From assembly GCA_913009765.1 (NCBI GenBank), contig CAJVYT010000039.1:1-17651 (forward strand): a stretch of 17,651 nucleotides of DNA, in the 5' to 3' direction. Shown here in pieces: positions 1 to 8,108 of the stretch. A program made the translations under genes and the position numbers. Numbering within the stretch: position 1 is the stretch's first letter; each line of letters opens with the position of its first letter. The notes below the pieces were generated by a model that was given only the letters and a program-made list of their open reading frames with translations, was not told where the DNA came from and made no database searches. The DNA comes from an uncultured candidate division Zixibacteria bacterium. GTDB lineage: Bacteria; Zixibacteria; MSB-5A5; GN15; FEB-12.

Positions 1-130
1 GACACGATTGAGAGTACACAGACTGAGTGTGTGAGGTCGGATAGTGCGTGTAATAGAATTGTGGTGTTGAGATCACAGTAGATTGTGTTTTTTTTTTTTT
101 TTTCTGTGTTTTTTTTATTTTTTTTTTTTT
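1..130. other. Non-biological low-complexity read-through
   Basis: This stretch lies outside the sequencing adapter and consists of low-complexity sequence followed by long T runs. It is what an assembler keeps when reads run past the end of an insert; the matching A run lies beyond the right-hand adapter. It should be trimmed and carries no gene. Confidence 0.95.
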
Positions 131-196
131 CAAGCAGAAGACGGCATACGAGATATATCAGTGTGACTGGAGTTCAGACGTGTGCTCTTCCGATCT
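131..196. other. Illumina P7 + 8-base index + read-2 primer adapter
   Basis: Positions 131-154 match the P7 flow-cell sequence, 155-162 are an 8-base index (ATATCAGT), and 163-196 match the read-2 primer ending in CTCTTCCGATCT. Genomic sequence begins at 197. The reverse complement of the same adapter with the same index occurs at 17507-17572, so both ends come from one library. The leftward gene here reads into the adapter and acquires a false C-terminal EIGRAHV tail. Confidence 0.98.
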
Positions 197-2465
197 CAAA
201 ATTCTCTTTAATAATTTTAGACACAACCTGATCAGACATTCCAAAATATGTCCCGCTTTTATCTCTAAACGGTCTCATTTGGTCAACTTGTTTTTCACTC
301 CAGCTAGTTTTCACATGTAAATTTGTAGGAATTTGTTTGATATACCATTTTGTATTTGCTAAAGACAAATTAACAACAGCTACATCAGGTCTAATATTAT
401 ACACATCCTGTAAGCACCACAATGTAAATGTATCATTATCGCCAACTGTGAATAACACTGCATTTTGTTCAGCTGATGTGAGCAGATTCCACCCATAGTC
501 ATAGGCGATATAATTATTTGCTCTACTTGCTAACATATAATTATTGGCAAATGCTGTTATCGGAGCTAAAAAGAGCAGACTCGAAAACAGTGTGAGAGGT
601 ATTGAAAGACTTTTTATATGTTTTTCTGACCACTCTTTTACTAAAGACACAATAAATGAAAAGCCGACACCAATCGCAAGAGCAAACAATATAAATGCCG
701 GTGTAAAGAAATAATCTCTATCACGAACTTCCAAATAGTCTTGACCTGTCTGCGTCATTCTGGTTCCATCGGCAAAATTCATATATAACACTAACCCGAC
801 AGACGCTAAAAATATGACTAACAATAATGGAACTCCTATTGATTCCCGTCGCCTGATAACTTCCCAAATACCAAATAATCCTATAATAAAAAATGGTAAG
901 AATGACACTCTGTTGGTACCATACTGTTCCTGCAGATACCCCCAAAAACCCATATGACGATATGTACCAAACTGGTTCTGCCATGAACCTCGACGCTTAA
1001 ACATCCGCTCAGTCATTGACATAGAACCATATTGTTTTCGTTCAATATAATTAATAGTTGACTGAATTGATGACCCCGGATTATTTTCATTCATCACCGG
1101 GTTTTGTTGTGACCGAATAGGAATATACAAATGAGTTGAATAACCTATAAAAGCAACAACTACAATCATCAACGCATTTTTCCATCCGGGTAGTTTTTTT
1201 GTAAGCCCTAATCCAATTATCAAAACCGATGCTGCCAGCATCCCAAATAAAAATGGTTTCACACCTATCATCACAAGCGAGACTCCGCCAACAGCAATAA
1301 GATTAAGCCAGTTAATGTTTTTAGCAAATCGTAAGAGAAACAAAAGAATAAAAACAGACGAAAGAATTAAAAATGGTTTATACGAAGCATACCCATGTAT
1401 TGGATATAGAAAGAGAACCATAAATAAGCTGAACAATGCAAATAACGATGCAATCAAATGATGTTTTTTCTCATCTTCGGTTCCCCTGCTTTTCCAATAA
1501 ACAAAGAAAAAATAAACTCCAAGAATCAGTAATGCGACAAAGCCAATTTTACCTACAAAATGAAATACTGTGCTTACCGACTGAAAACGGGCAACATCTG
1601 AAACAGTTAACAATTCGCCAACTAATGGAAGCGAGGATAAAACAAATCCTGCACCAATTGCCATATAGACAGAAGGTATTTTTTCAAATGTAAAGATATA
1701 AAACAGATAAAAGAAAAATACGATTACTAACGGAATATAAAATCCAACTTCTCCCGGGTTTGATGAAAACGCAAAAATTATATATAACTCAAAAAGAAAT
1801 AGAGTGCCAAAAAGATACCAAACATTTTTAGAGGTTGATTTCTCTATAATAAAATACAACGAAATAATCGGTAGAATCAAAAAAGTTGTGAGATGTACTC
1901 CAACTCCTAAGAATACAATAAAGAATATAAGATACATCAATTTATCAGCAAAAACTGTCCCCTTCTTTTCCCAATACATAAGTGAAAGCCAGAACACCGA
2001 AGTCAGCATCATCATTGATAAACCATACACTTCAGCCTCAACGGCATTATTCCAATTTGTCACAGCAAAGGCAGTTAAAAATGCTGATGAAGCAGCCCCT
2101 CCATATACAATTAATTTATTAATAAAATTATTCTCGGGCTTAAGTGACATATTCAAAATCTGTACAGCAGAAAAATAGATAAATAAAGCAGTAAATGACG
2201 ATGATACTACCGACAACAGATTAACTCTTACAGCATAGTCTGCTGCTATAGGTAAAAGCGAAAAAATACGACCAAGTAAAATATAAAAAGGCGAGCCGGG
2301 AGGATGCGGAATCTGCAATTTTACTGCTGCTGCAATAAACTCACCGCAATCCCAAAATGATAAAGTAGGAGCTTTTGTAAGATTATAGACAGTAAAGACT
2401 ATCGCCCATACAAAAAAGCCTACTATAAGATTGGTTTTATTTAAAAATCGCTTATTTTCGTTCAT
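197..2465 (-). CDS. DUF2723 multi-pass membrane protein (TMEM260-like), 3' end missing
   Basis: About 756 genuine residues of a large polytopic membrane protein. The N-terminus carries the DUF2723 signature: a first membrane segment (residues about 13-30), then WDCGEF (38-43) and HPPGSPF (54-60), followed by many hydrophobic segments. A GDND motif near residue 675 starts a soluble C-terminal part that is cut by the adapter. Full-length family members are usually longer, roughly 900-1,100 residues. The family resembles GT-C glycosyltransferases, in which an acidic residue in the first extracytoplasmic loop is catalytic; human TMEM260, a member, is a protein O-mannosyltransferase. The enzyme activity here is inferred from family only. 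The ATG lacks a clear Shine-Dalgarno sequence but sits about 60 bases below a strong sigma-70-like promoter. The apparent last residues EIGRAHV are adapter translation. Confidence 0.85.
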
Positions 2466-2524
2466 CTAACTGCTTGTTTGACAATAAATTCCAAATTAAG
2501 TTTTCATCTTAAATATACCGAATC

Positions 2525-2553
2525 AATATATGAATAAATTCAATACTTGGCAA
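2525..2553 (-). promoter_or_regulatory. Predicted sigma-70 promoter for the DUF2723 gene
   Basis: On the minus strand, TTGCCA (2548-2553) and TATATT (2525-2530) are separated by exactly 17 bases. Each hexamer matches the sigma-70 consensus at 5 of 6 positions. The -10 element ends about 60 bases upstream of the DUF2723 start codon, in the gap after the DinB-like gene. The rest of the 161-bp gap shows nothing else I can support. Confidence 0.55.
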
Positions 2554-2626
2554 ACCATTTAACCGCTTGGCTCTCATCTGAATATTGTAAGAAATTGTGC
2601 CTGATTTGTTCCAAAATAATGAAAAA

Positions 2627-3115
2627 TCAGTTTGAACGAATTATTCTTTTAAGCAGTTGAATCTGTCCGGCGTGATATAAATCATGTGATGAGATACCAT
2701 AAATTGTCTGAATATAACTTACTTTAGAATTTTTGGGATTCTTATTTAATTTACTTTCAGGAAATTGCTTAATAGCATTTCTGAGACGGAAATGATAATC
2801 TTCAAGTAGGGATAAATCAATTTTCCAATCGTTGAGAATTGGATTTTTAGGAAGTTTTGGGAAATCAGACGGTTTCCGTGGGAACTCACCCTTTTTGCCT
2901 CCGACCAGTCTTCGCAGAACAACATATTTCCAATATGCACAATGCAGTGATATCTCCCAAATATTATGACGTTTTCCTTGAGGACGATACAATAACTCAG
3001 GTAGTTTTAACCCTTTCAATGAACCCCGCAGGTTTGTCCCATGCCATGCGGTATGGTCGTACGATTGGTCATAGATTTCTAAAAGTAGATTTATTTTTTC
3101 AGATTTTTTCAGCAT
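2627..3115 (-). CDS. DinB/YfiT-like metal-binding four-helix protein
   Basis: A 162-residue, mostly helical soluble protein. It has the three-histidine pattern of the DinB-like superfamily: one histidine in the second predicted helix (H58, in EISLHCAYW) and an HxxxH pair near the C-terminus (H144 and H148, in SSHDLYHAGQIQ). These would bind a divalent metal. The family includes damage-inducible proteins, thiol S-transferases and other poorly defined enzymes, so the substrate cannot be named. The name does not mean DNA polymerase IV. The ATG is preceded by AGGGAAA at a suitable distance. It lies upstream of the DUF2723 gene on the same strand, but that gene appears to have its own promoter, so co-transcription is not required. 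Confidence 0.75.
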   Translation of the reverse strand: MLKKSEKINLLLEIYDQSYDHTAWHGTNLRGSLKGLKLPELLYRPQGKRHNIWEISLHCAYWKYVVLRRLVGGKKGEFPRKPSDFPKLPKNPILNDWKIDLSLLEDYHFRLRNAIKQFPESKLNKNPKNSKVSYIQTIYGISSHDLYHAGQIQLLKRIIRSN

Positions 3116-3167
3116 ATCGTTTCCCTATTGATAAGAATATATAGCACAAAAATAAGACAGGAGCAAT

Positions 3168-3204
3168 AAAAAAAGGCAGGGCTCAAAAGCGAGACTTTCC
3201 CTAC
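3168..3204 (-). repeat. Palindromic repeat type A, left copy
   Basis: Read on the minus strand the element starts GTAGGG, has an imperfect hairpin (GGG/CCC and CTC/GAG with a bulge), and ends in GCC followed by seven T. The right copy at 4058-4093 has the same orientation, the same GTAGGG start and the same GCC plus T-run end, but a different middle. This is a degenerate copy, terminator-like in shape, but no gene upstream on the minus strand would use it. Confidence 0.5.
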
Positions 3205-3247
3205 TTGTTTAAAATCATCTGTAAATCTACAGGGATTCAGAAACTCC

Positions 3248-3273
3248 TTTCCTGCGTAGGCAGGAATCCAGTG
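3248..3273 (-). repeat. Palindromic repeat type B, left copy
   Basis: A 7-bp stem TTCCTGC (3249-3255) / GCAGGAA (3260-3266) with loop GTAG, flanked by ATCCAGTG. Read on the minus strand it begins CACTGGATTCC, like the TGACTGGATTCC element at 4101-4133, so it is in inverted orientation to that copy. Elements of the form ctGGATTCC-stem-GGAATgaca are, to my recollection, common interspersed repeats in environmental bacterial genomes. Confidence 0.55.
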
Positions 3274-3338
3274 CAGAAATATATGAGCTAATTATCCCAA
3301 ACACAAATGATAAAATAAAAAAAAATCGACAATAGTGA

Positions 3339-3367
3339 TTGTGAATCAACAGTTAGTTTATTATTTT
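3339..3367 (+). promoter_or_regulatory. Possible promoter for the DUF4145 gene
   Basis: TTGTGA (3339-3344) and TATTTT (3362-3367) are separated by 17 bases, 33 bases before the chosen start codon. Each hexamer matches consensus at only about 4 of 6 positions in AT-rich DNA, so this is a weak call. It would give the solitary plus-strand gene its own transcription start downstream of the left-hand repeats. Confidence 0.3.
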
Positions 3368-3400
3368 TTAACAATACTTAAGATAAAGAGGAAAACACTT

Positions 3401-4021
3401 ATGGATGAAAAAGTTAAACTGATTGAATGTTCGTACTGTGAATCAAAGGTAAGTGCTTCAGTTATCGCAACCCATGAATATCGTGATGTTGATGGATTAC
3501 CTGGTGCCTATTATTTTCTCTTATGCCCAATTTGTAATGAACCCATGGTCGGAGTCGCTGATTTAGAACAAGTTGGATATAATGAATGGAATCTTTCTGA
3601 ACCAGTACGATTATGGCCTGAACCACCAGACAATATTCATCGAAGTATCCCTAAATTGGTAAGTAATTCTATTCATGAAGCAAAATTATGTTTAAAAGCC
3701 ACAGCATTTTCAGCTTGTACTGTTATGTGTGGAAGAGCATTAGAAGCTATTTGTAAAGAGCAACTATCTAAAAAAATCATGCTCGCAAAAGGTTTGAAAG
3801 AGTTGAAAGATAAAAAAATAATTGATGGTAGAATTTATTTATGGGGTGAAACACTTCGAAAAAGAAGAAATATAAGTGCTCACCCTTCTGAAGAAGATAC
3901 TACCAAAGAGGACGCAACAGACATTTTAAGTTTTACTACAGCGATATGTGAATATATTTATGTTTTAACAATAAGATATGAAGAATTTATTGATAGAGAA
4001 AAGAACAGAAAGAATAAATAA
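3401..4021 (+). CDS. DUF4145 (HEPN-like) protein with zinc-ribbon-like N-terminus
   Basis: A 206-residue protein and the only plus-strand gene in the window. The N-terminus has two CxxC pairs (C10/C13 and C42/C45) that look like a zinc ribbon. The C-terminal half is the DUF4145 helical domain: the CTVMCGRALEAICKE segment (106-120) is typical, followed by RNISAH (156-161), an R-x4-H arrangement like that of HEPN nucleases. DUF4145 domains occur alone and in restriction or other defence-type proteins, so RNase or defence roles are possible but unproven. An upstream in-frame ATG at 3335 exists, but the ATG at 3401 is preceded by AAAGAGGA at 8 bases and begins where homology starts, so I chose it. 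Palindromic repeats on both sides suggest an inserted or recombined segment. Confidence 0.75.
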   Translation: MDEKVKLIECSYCESKVSASVIATHEYRDVDGLPGAYYFLLCPICNEPMVGVADLEQVGYNEWNLSEPVRLWPEPPDNIHRSIPKLVSNSIHEAKLCLKATAFSACTVMCGRALEAICKEQLSKKIMLAKGLKELKDKKIIDGRIYLWGETLRKRRNISAHPSEEDTTKEDATDILSFTTAICEYIYVLTIRYEEFIDREKNRKNK

Positions 4022-4057
4022 TATACATAGTAAACGAACCTACGTCTGCCAAAGATT

Positions 4058-4093
4058 AAAAAATGGCGGAACCACTAAAGGGTTCCGCCCTAC
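4058..4093 (-). terminator. Intrinsic terminator after icd, also repeat type A right copy
   Basis: On the minus strand a perfect 9-bp stem GGCGGAACC/GGTTCCGCC with a 7-base loop is followed by A and then six T. It lies about 85 bases beyond the icd stop codon, with nothing else coding leftward before it, so it is a good end for the TCA gene block. It shares GTAGGG at its start and GCC plus T-run at its end with the element at 3168-3204. On the plus strand it has no T tract, so it would not terminate the DUF4145 gene. Confidence 0.7.
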
Positions 4094-4100
4094 AAATAAA

Positions 4101-4133
4101 CTGACTGGATTCCCAATCAAGTTGGGAATGACA
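4101..4133 (+). repeat. Palindromic repeat type B, right copy
   Basis: An 8-bp stem ATTCCCAA (4109-4116) / TTGGGAAT (4122-4129) with loop TCAAG, flanked by CTGACTGG and GACA. It has the same frame (GGATTCC ... GGAAT) as the left copy at 3248-3273 but the opposite orientation and a different stem sequence, as expected for paired compensatory change in a hairpin family. Confidence 0.6.
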
Positions 4134-4141
4134 TTAGTATA

Positions 4142-4167
4142 CACCCTTCGACAAGCTCAGGGTGACA
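4142..4167 (+). repeat. Palindromic repeat type C
   Basis: CACCCT (4142-4147) pairs with AGGGTG (4159-4164) around an 11-base loop, followed by ACA. The core CCCTTCGACAAGCTCAGGG is a form I recall as a very widespread interspersed repeat in environmental bacterial genomes. It sits directly downstream of the type B copy, giving three hairpins in about 110 bases just past the icd stop codon. Confidence 0.6.
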
Positions 4168-4177
4168 AATCACAAAC

Positions 4178-5425
4178 TTACCGCATGTTTTTAATCAGTT
4201 GATCAGCAAATGCTGTAGTACCAACTTTTTTCGCACCTTTCATCTGACGATGTAAATCATACGTTACAGTTTTTTTGTCAATTGTCTTTTGCATAGTTTT
4301 CCGAATCATATCACCTGCTTTACCCCAACCAAGATAGTCAAGCATCATAGCAGCAGACAAAATAAGAGAACTTGGATTGATAACATCTTTGTCAGCATAT
4401 TTAGGAGCAGTACCATGAGTTGCTTCAAACAAACCAATATAATCACCCATGTTCGCACCCGGTGCCATACCTAAACCGCCAACTTGAGCAGCACATGCAT
4501 CGGAAAGATAATCACCATTTAAGTTTGGAGTTGCCAAAACATCATATTCATCAGGACGAGTTAAGACCTGCTGGAAAATAGAATCGGCAATACGGTCATT
4601 AATAAGGATTTTATTTTTAGGCATTTTGCCTTTGTATTTACCCCAAAGCTCATCCTCGGTTACAATCTTGTTGCGGAATTCTTTAATTGCAAGCTCATAT
4701 CCCCAGTCTTTAAAAGCACCTTCGGTAAATTTCATAATATTACCTTTGTGAACAAAAGTCACCGAACGACGTTTGTTATCAATAGCAAACTGAATAGCTT
4801 TGCGTGCTAATCGTTTTGAGCCGGTAACAGAGATTGGTTTGACACCAATACCGGAATCAGAACGAATAGTCGTTTTCATATTTTTGTTTAACCATGTGAT
4901 AACTTTTTTACAATCTTTGGTACCTTTTTTCCATTCGATACCGGAATAGACATCTTCGGTATTTTCACGGTAAATGACAACATCAAGTTTTTCAGGATGT
5001 ACAACAGGAGAACCTACACCTTTGAAATAATTCACAGGACGAACACATGCATACAGATTCATAAGTTGACGAAGTGAAACATTCAATGAACGGAAACCAC
5101 CACCAATAGGAGTAGTTAAAGGACCTTTAATAGCGACATAATAATGCTTAATAGCATCAACTGTTTCTTTTGGCAGCCATTCTTTATAGATATCGTTTGC
5201 TTTTTCACCGGCGTAAACTTCCATCCAGGAGATTTTCTTTTTCCCTTTGAAAGCTTTTTCAACAGCCGCATCAACAACTCGAACAGTAGCTTTTGTAATG
5301 TCACGACCAATACCGTCACCTTCGATAAACGGGATGATAGGTTTGGCAGGGACAACAAGTTTTTTGTTTTTAACGGTTATCCGTTTTCCTGTTTTTGGAA
5401 CTTCAATGTTTTTATATTTTGGCAT
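4178..5425 (-). CDS. icd: NADP-dependent isocitrate dehydrogenase
   Basis: Catalyses oxidative decarboxylation of isocitrate to 2-oxoglutarate (reversible in reductive TCA organisms). The 415-residue protein matches E. coli-type [13 protein letters not shown], then RSLNVSLRQ with the substrate-binding serine at position 113, [31 protein letters not shown], and [11 protein letters not shown]. The lysine and tyrosine after HGTAP (342-343) are the NADP-specificity residues. An in-frame TTG at 5449 would add 8 residues, but the ATG at 5425 has AAAGGA 10 bases upstream and starts 7 bases after the mdh stop, so I prefer it; the ribosome binding site lies inside the last codons of mdh. It is the last gene of the block, and its product feeds the 2-oxoglutarate oxidoreductase encoded upstream. 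Confidence 0.95.
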   Translation of the reverse strand: MPKYKNIEVPKTGKRITVKNKKLVVPAKPIIPFIEGDGIGRDITKATVRVVDAAVEKAFKGKKKISWMEVYAGEKANDIYKEWLPKETVDAIKHYYVAIKGPLTTPIGGGFRSLNVSLRQLMNLYACVRPVNYFKGVGSPVVHPEKLDVVIYRENTEDVYSGIEWKKGTKDCKKVITWLNKNMKTTIRSDSGIGVKPISVTGSKRLARKAIQFAIDNKRRSVTFVHKGNIMKFTEGAFKDWGYELAIKEFRNKIVTEDELWGKYKGKMPKNKILINDRIADSIFQQVLTRPDEYDVLATPNLNGDYLSDACAAQVGGLGMAPGANMGDYIGLFEATHGTAPKYADKDVINPSSLILSAAMMLDYLGWGKAGDMIRKTMQKTIDKKTVTYDLHRQMKGAKKVGTTAFADQLIKNMR

Positions 5426-5432
5426 TCTTCTT

Positions 5433-6365
5433 TTATCCTTTATAGCCAACTACTTTAAGCAGTTTTTTGTATGTAGACGCAGAACCTTGCAGTGCTTTCA
5501 ATTCAGCTTTTGTTAATTTTAATTCTAAAATAGATTCAACACCTTTTGCACCTAAAATAACAGGGGCACCAATATAAATATCTTTGATACCGTATTGACC
5601 TGTTAAGTAAGCAGATGCCGGAAGTAATTTCTTCTCATCGTTAAATACTGCTTTACACATATCAGTTGCAGCAGCAGCCGGAGCATAATATGCAGAACCG
5701 GTTTTGAGCAATTTAACAATTTCACCACCGCCGCCCTTGGTACGTTCTGAGATAGCTTTGATACGGTCTTTTGGCAATAGTTCGGTAATAGGAACACCCG
5801 CAACAGTTGTGTAACGAGGAAGCGGTACCATTGTATCGCCATGACCACCTAAGACCATAGCATTTGTGTCAGACATCGCAACACCTAATTCCATAGCGAT
5901 AAAAGAACGCATACGAATAGAATCAAGAACACCTGCTTGTCCAAACACACGGTTTTTCGGAAAACCGGTAACTTTTTGCATGTGATATGTCATAAGGTCA
6001 AGCGGATTTGAAACAACAATAACAAATGCTTTAGGAGCAAACTTCTTGATGTTTTTTCCGGCGATTCCAACAATCTCAGCATTTTTGGATATCAAATCTT
6101 CTCGAGACATCCCCGGTTTACGCGGGAATCCTGCTGTCATAATTACAATGTCAGCACCTTTAATATCTTTATATTTCGTTGTTCCTGTAACCTTTGCATT
6201 ATAACCACGTACAGGGCCGGCTTCAGTTAAATCAAGAGCTTTCCCTTGAGGGACACCGTCAACGATATCAAGCATAACAACATCGGCAAAGTTTGCTTCT
6301 GCTAAATACATTGCACATGTAGCACCGACATTTCCGGCACCAATAACTGCGATTTTTTTATTCAT
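5433..6365 (-). CDS. mdh: Malate dehydrogenase, LDH-like type
   Basis: Interconverts malate and oxaloacetate with NAD. The 310-residue protein has the Rossmann motif IGAGNVGAT (8-16), an aspartate (D33) after the second strand indicating NAD preference, and the mobile loop [11 protein letters not shown]82 in that loop is the malate-selecting arginine and R88 binds substrate. N120, D148, R151 and the catalytic histidine of GGHGDTMVP (H175) are present. The ATG has AAAGGA 9 bases upstream. The 49-bp gap from the LarA-like gene holds only this ribosome binding site and a weak AT-rich 7-bp inverted repeat. It is tightly linked to icd (7-base gap). Confidence 0.96.
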   Translation of the reverse strand: MNKKIAVIGAGNVGATCAMYLAEANFADVVMLDIVDGVPQGKALDLTEAGPVRGYNAKVTGTTKYKDIKGADIVIMTAGFPRKPGMSREDLISKNAEIVGIAGKNIKKFAPKAFVIVVSNPLDLMTYHMQKVTGFPKNRVFGQAGVLDSIRMRSFIAMELGVAMSDTNAMVLGGHGDTMVPLPRYTTVAGVPITELLPKDRIKAISERTKGGGGEIVKLLKTGSAYYAPAAAATDMCKAVFNDEKKLLPASAYLTGQYGIKDIYIGAPVILGAKGVESILELKLTKAELKALQGSASTYKKLLKVVGYKG

Positions 6366-6414
6366 TTTCTAATTCCTTTAAAATACTGTTGTTTGTTAGT
6401 ATTTATTAATAATA

Positions 6415-7647
6415 TTATTTACTTTTCAAAACAAGATGAGCAGCATCATACACTACTCCTATTTTTATTTCTTTATTTATTGCCGCAAGTTCATGTATAA
6501 AATTTGAGATATTATCAATCGGTGTATAAAACAGTGTTGAAACAATATCATCATCCAATGTTGATTTCACAAAAATATTTATTCGTTTACCTATATCGTT
6601 CACCCGTTTTATCTTATGGGAGCCAAATGTCACCTTGCCGTCTTTTGGACAATTATTTTTTTTGTCCCAATTTTCCGCTAATTGATAAAAGTAATCAGAC
6701 CCTATACCCTCGGCACATCCTGAACAAATAATTACAGCACCGTTATCTTTTACAAGCAACTGATTATTTTCCAAAGCTTTCTGAGCTTGATAGATTGACC
6801 TGTCAAGAGGAGGTAAAATCTCCAACAAGAGAACATCATATTGATAATCACAAGTTATTGAATAAATTTTCTTCGCAGCATTAACAGCATCATAAAAAGA
6901 ATCTTTTAATGACCCAAAAGCAAGATGTGCTAATTTCTTATTTGAATCAGTAACAACCTGCAGACTAAAAATATTTTTTTGATCAATCATTTCTAAGATT
7001 GATTCCAAATGCTCTGCAACCGGATTACCCTGTAATTTTAGTGGTGCACAATCTAAAGAATTCGCCTGATTATGATTTCGCTCTATTGTGTTAAAATCAG
7101 CCAATCCGGGAACAAGTGATTTTCTTCCGCCTGTAAAACCCGCAAAATAATGAGGTTCGACCGAATTGATTACCCACACTTTGTCATGGGTAAATAATTT
7201 TTTATTAAGAAAAACCTCTTTACCAAAAGAATCTATTCCTATTGACTGCAGTTCTTCTAAGTTATGACAATCATGAGCATATACAGAGTTTTTTATTTCA
7301 TCATATAATTCACCAAAGATAACGATGTATTCAGCATCAGACGGTTTTTTATGAGTTCCGCATGCCACTAAAAATGTTGCCGAATTAAACTGTTGGGGAG
7401 CAAACTTTTTAAACCAACTGAGAAGAAGTGAAATTGGCGTACTTCGATGAGCATCATTGACAACAATAAGAATATTCTCAGAACCAAGCAATGAAGAGAT
7501 TTGAGAATTAAGAAATGCTTCTTTAAAAGAAACATAATCCATATTGTAATCTATTGCCATAGGTTTATAAGTATCGACAGTAATAGAATCAGGAAAATCT
7601 ATTTTCAGCGTATCATCCATATATGCCAATTCGATTTCCAACAACAA
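6415..7647 (-). CDS. larA: LarA family nickel-pincer 2-hydroxyacid racemase homologue (DUF2088)
   Basis: A 410-residue homologue of lactate racemase LarA, whose nickel-pincer cofactor lets it racemise 2-hydroxyacids. The key residues of Lactiplantibacillus plantarum LarA appear at a constant offset of 7 to 9: D65 and R68 in NDAHR (for D72, R75), H99 in GTHKKP (H108), H166 in PHYFAGFTGGRK (H174), K176 (cofactor-linking K184), H192 (H200), and K290 in YQAQKAL (K298). It should therefore be active if the cofactor is made; larB, larC and larE are not in this window. The start is TTG at 7647 (another TTG follows), supported by AAAGGG just upstream and by the LarA-like first strand; an ATG at 7620 has no ribosome binding site. 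Its place beside mdh suggests malate as substrate, which is inference. Confidence 0.85.
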   Translation of the reverse strand: MLLEIELAYMDDTLKIDFPDSITVDTYKPMAIDYNMDYVSFKEAFLNSQISSLLGSENILIVVNDAHRSTPISLLLSWFKKFAPQQFNSATFLVACGTHKKPSDAEYIVIFGELYDEIKNSVYAHDCHNLEELQSIGIDSFGKEVFLNKKLFTHDKVWVINSVEPHYFAGFTGGRKSLVPGLADFNTIERNHNQANSLDCAPLKLQGNPVAEHLESILEMIDQKNIFSLQVVTDSNKKLAHLAFGSLKDSFYDAVNAAKKIYSITCDYQYDVLLLEILPPLDRSIYQAQKALENNQLLVKDNGAVIICSGCAEGIGSDYFYQLAENWDKKNNCPKDGKVTFGSHKIKRVNDIGKRINIFVKSTLDDDIVSTLFYTPIDNISNFIHELAAINKEIKIGVVYDAAHLVLKSK

Positions 7648-7657
7648 ATAAACCCTT

Positions 7658-7693
7658 TAAAAAAAAGCCGCAATATATATTGTACTGCGGCTT
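7658..7693 (-). terminator. Intrinsic terminator between ndk and the LarA-like gene
   Basis: On the minus strand an 8-bp stem AAGCCGCA/TGCGGCTT with a 13-base loop is followed by eight T. It begins 7 bases past the ndk stop codon. Only 10 bases separate the T tract from the LarA-like start codon, and the AAAGGG ribosome binding site follows the T tract directly. There is no room for a separate promoter, so expression of the downstream genes needs read-through or a promoter inside ndk. Confidence 0.75.
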
Positions 7694-7699
7694 ACCATA

Positions 7700-8098
7700 T
7701 TAGTTAAAAAAGAATTCTATTTCTATCTTGGCATTTTCATCTGAATCAGATGCGTGTACCGAATTCTTTTCAATATTAACAGCTATTTCATAACGGATAG
7801 TACCACAATCAGCATTAGCGGGATTGGTAGCACCAATACATGTTCTTAAATCAGAGACCGCATTTTCTTTTTCCAAAACCATAGGAACAACCGGTCCTGA
7901 AGTCATAAATTTGACTAAATCATCTAAAAAAGGTTTCCCCTCATGAACAGCATAAAATTTACGAGCTTGTTCTTCGGTCAATCTGACCATTCTCATCTCG
8001 GCAACTTTATAGCGTGCTTTTTCCAACCGATTGATGACATGACCAATTAAATTTCTTTCGGTTGCATCCGGTTTAACTATTAATAAAGTACGACTCAT
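7700..8098 (-). CDS. ndk: Nucleoside diphosphate kinase
   Basis: Transfers the gamma phosphate between nucleoside triphosphates and diphosphates through a phosphohistidine. The 132-residue protein shows IVKPDAT with K9, DLR (R85), GATNP (T91), GTIR (R102), N112 and the active-site histidine H115 in NSVHASDSDENA. It is slightly shorter than the usual 135-145 residues, with IRYEIAVNIEKNSVH replacing the more common RADFxxxIGRNxVH. The ATG has AAAGGAG 4 bases upstream. Placement in a succinyl-CoA synthetase block fits equilibration of the GTP or ATP that enzyme makes. Confidence 0.95.
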   Translation of the reverse strand: MSRTLLIVKPDATERNLIGHVINRLEKARYKVAEMRMVRLTEEQARKFYAVHEGKPFLDDLVKFMTSGPVVPMVLEKENAVSDLRTCIGATNPANADCGTIRYEIAVNIEKNSVHASDSDENAKIEIEFFFN

Positions 8099-8108
8099 GT
8101 GACTCCTT

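Noticed and set aside
81..130. Long T runs that might be taken for a regulatory or replication element
   Set aside because: They directly abut the sequencing adapter and mirror the A run at the other end, so they are artefacts.
3335..3400. Longer start for the DUF4145 gene
   Set aside because: The added 22 residues lack homology features and would overlap the likely promoter, while the ATG at 3401 has AAAGAGGA in place.
3168..4167. CRISPR array
   Set aside because: The hairpins are of different types, unevenly spaced, and have no constant-length spacers.
3978..4202. 74-codon open frame over the end of the DUF4145 gene and the hairpin repeats
   Set aside because: Its sequence is just the translation of palindromic repeats and the antisense end of icd, with no ribosome binding site or family resemblance.
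5425..5449. TTG start adding 8 residues to isocitrate dehydrogenase
   Set aside because: It would begin inside mdh, and the ATG at 5425 has a well-placed AAAGGA and a normal gap to the mdh stop.
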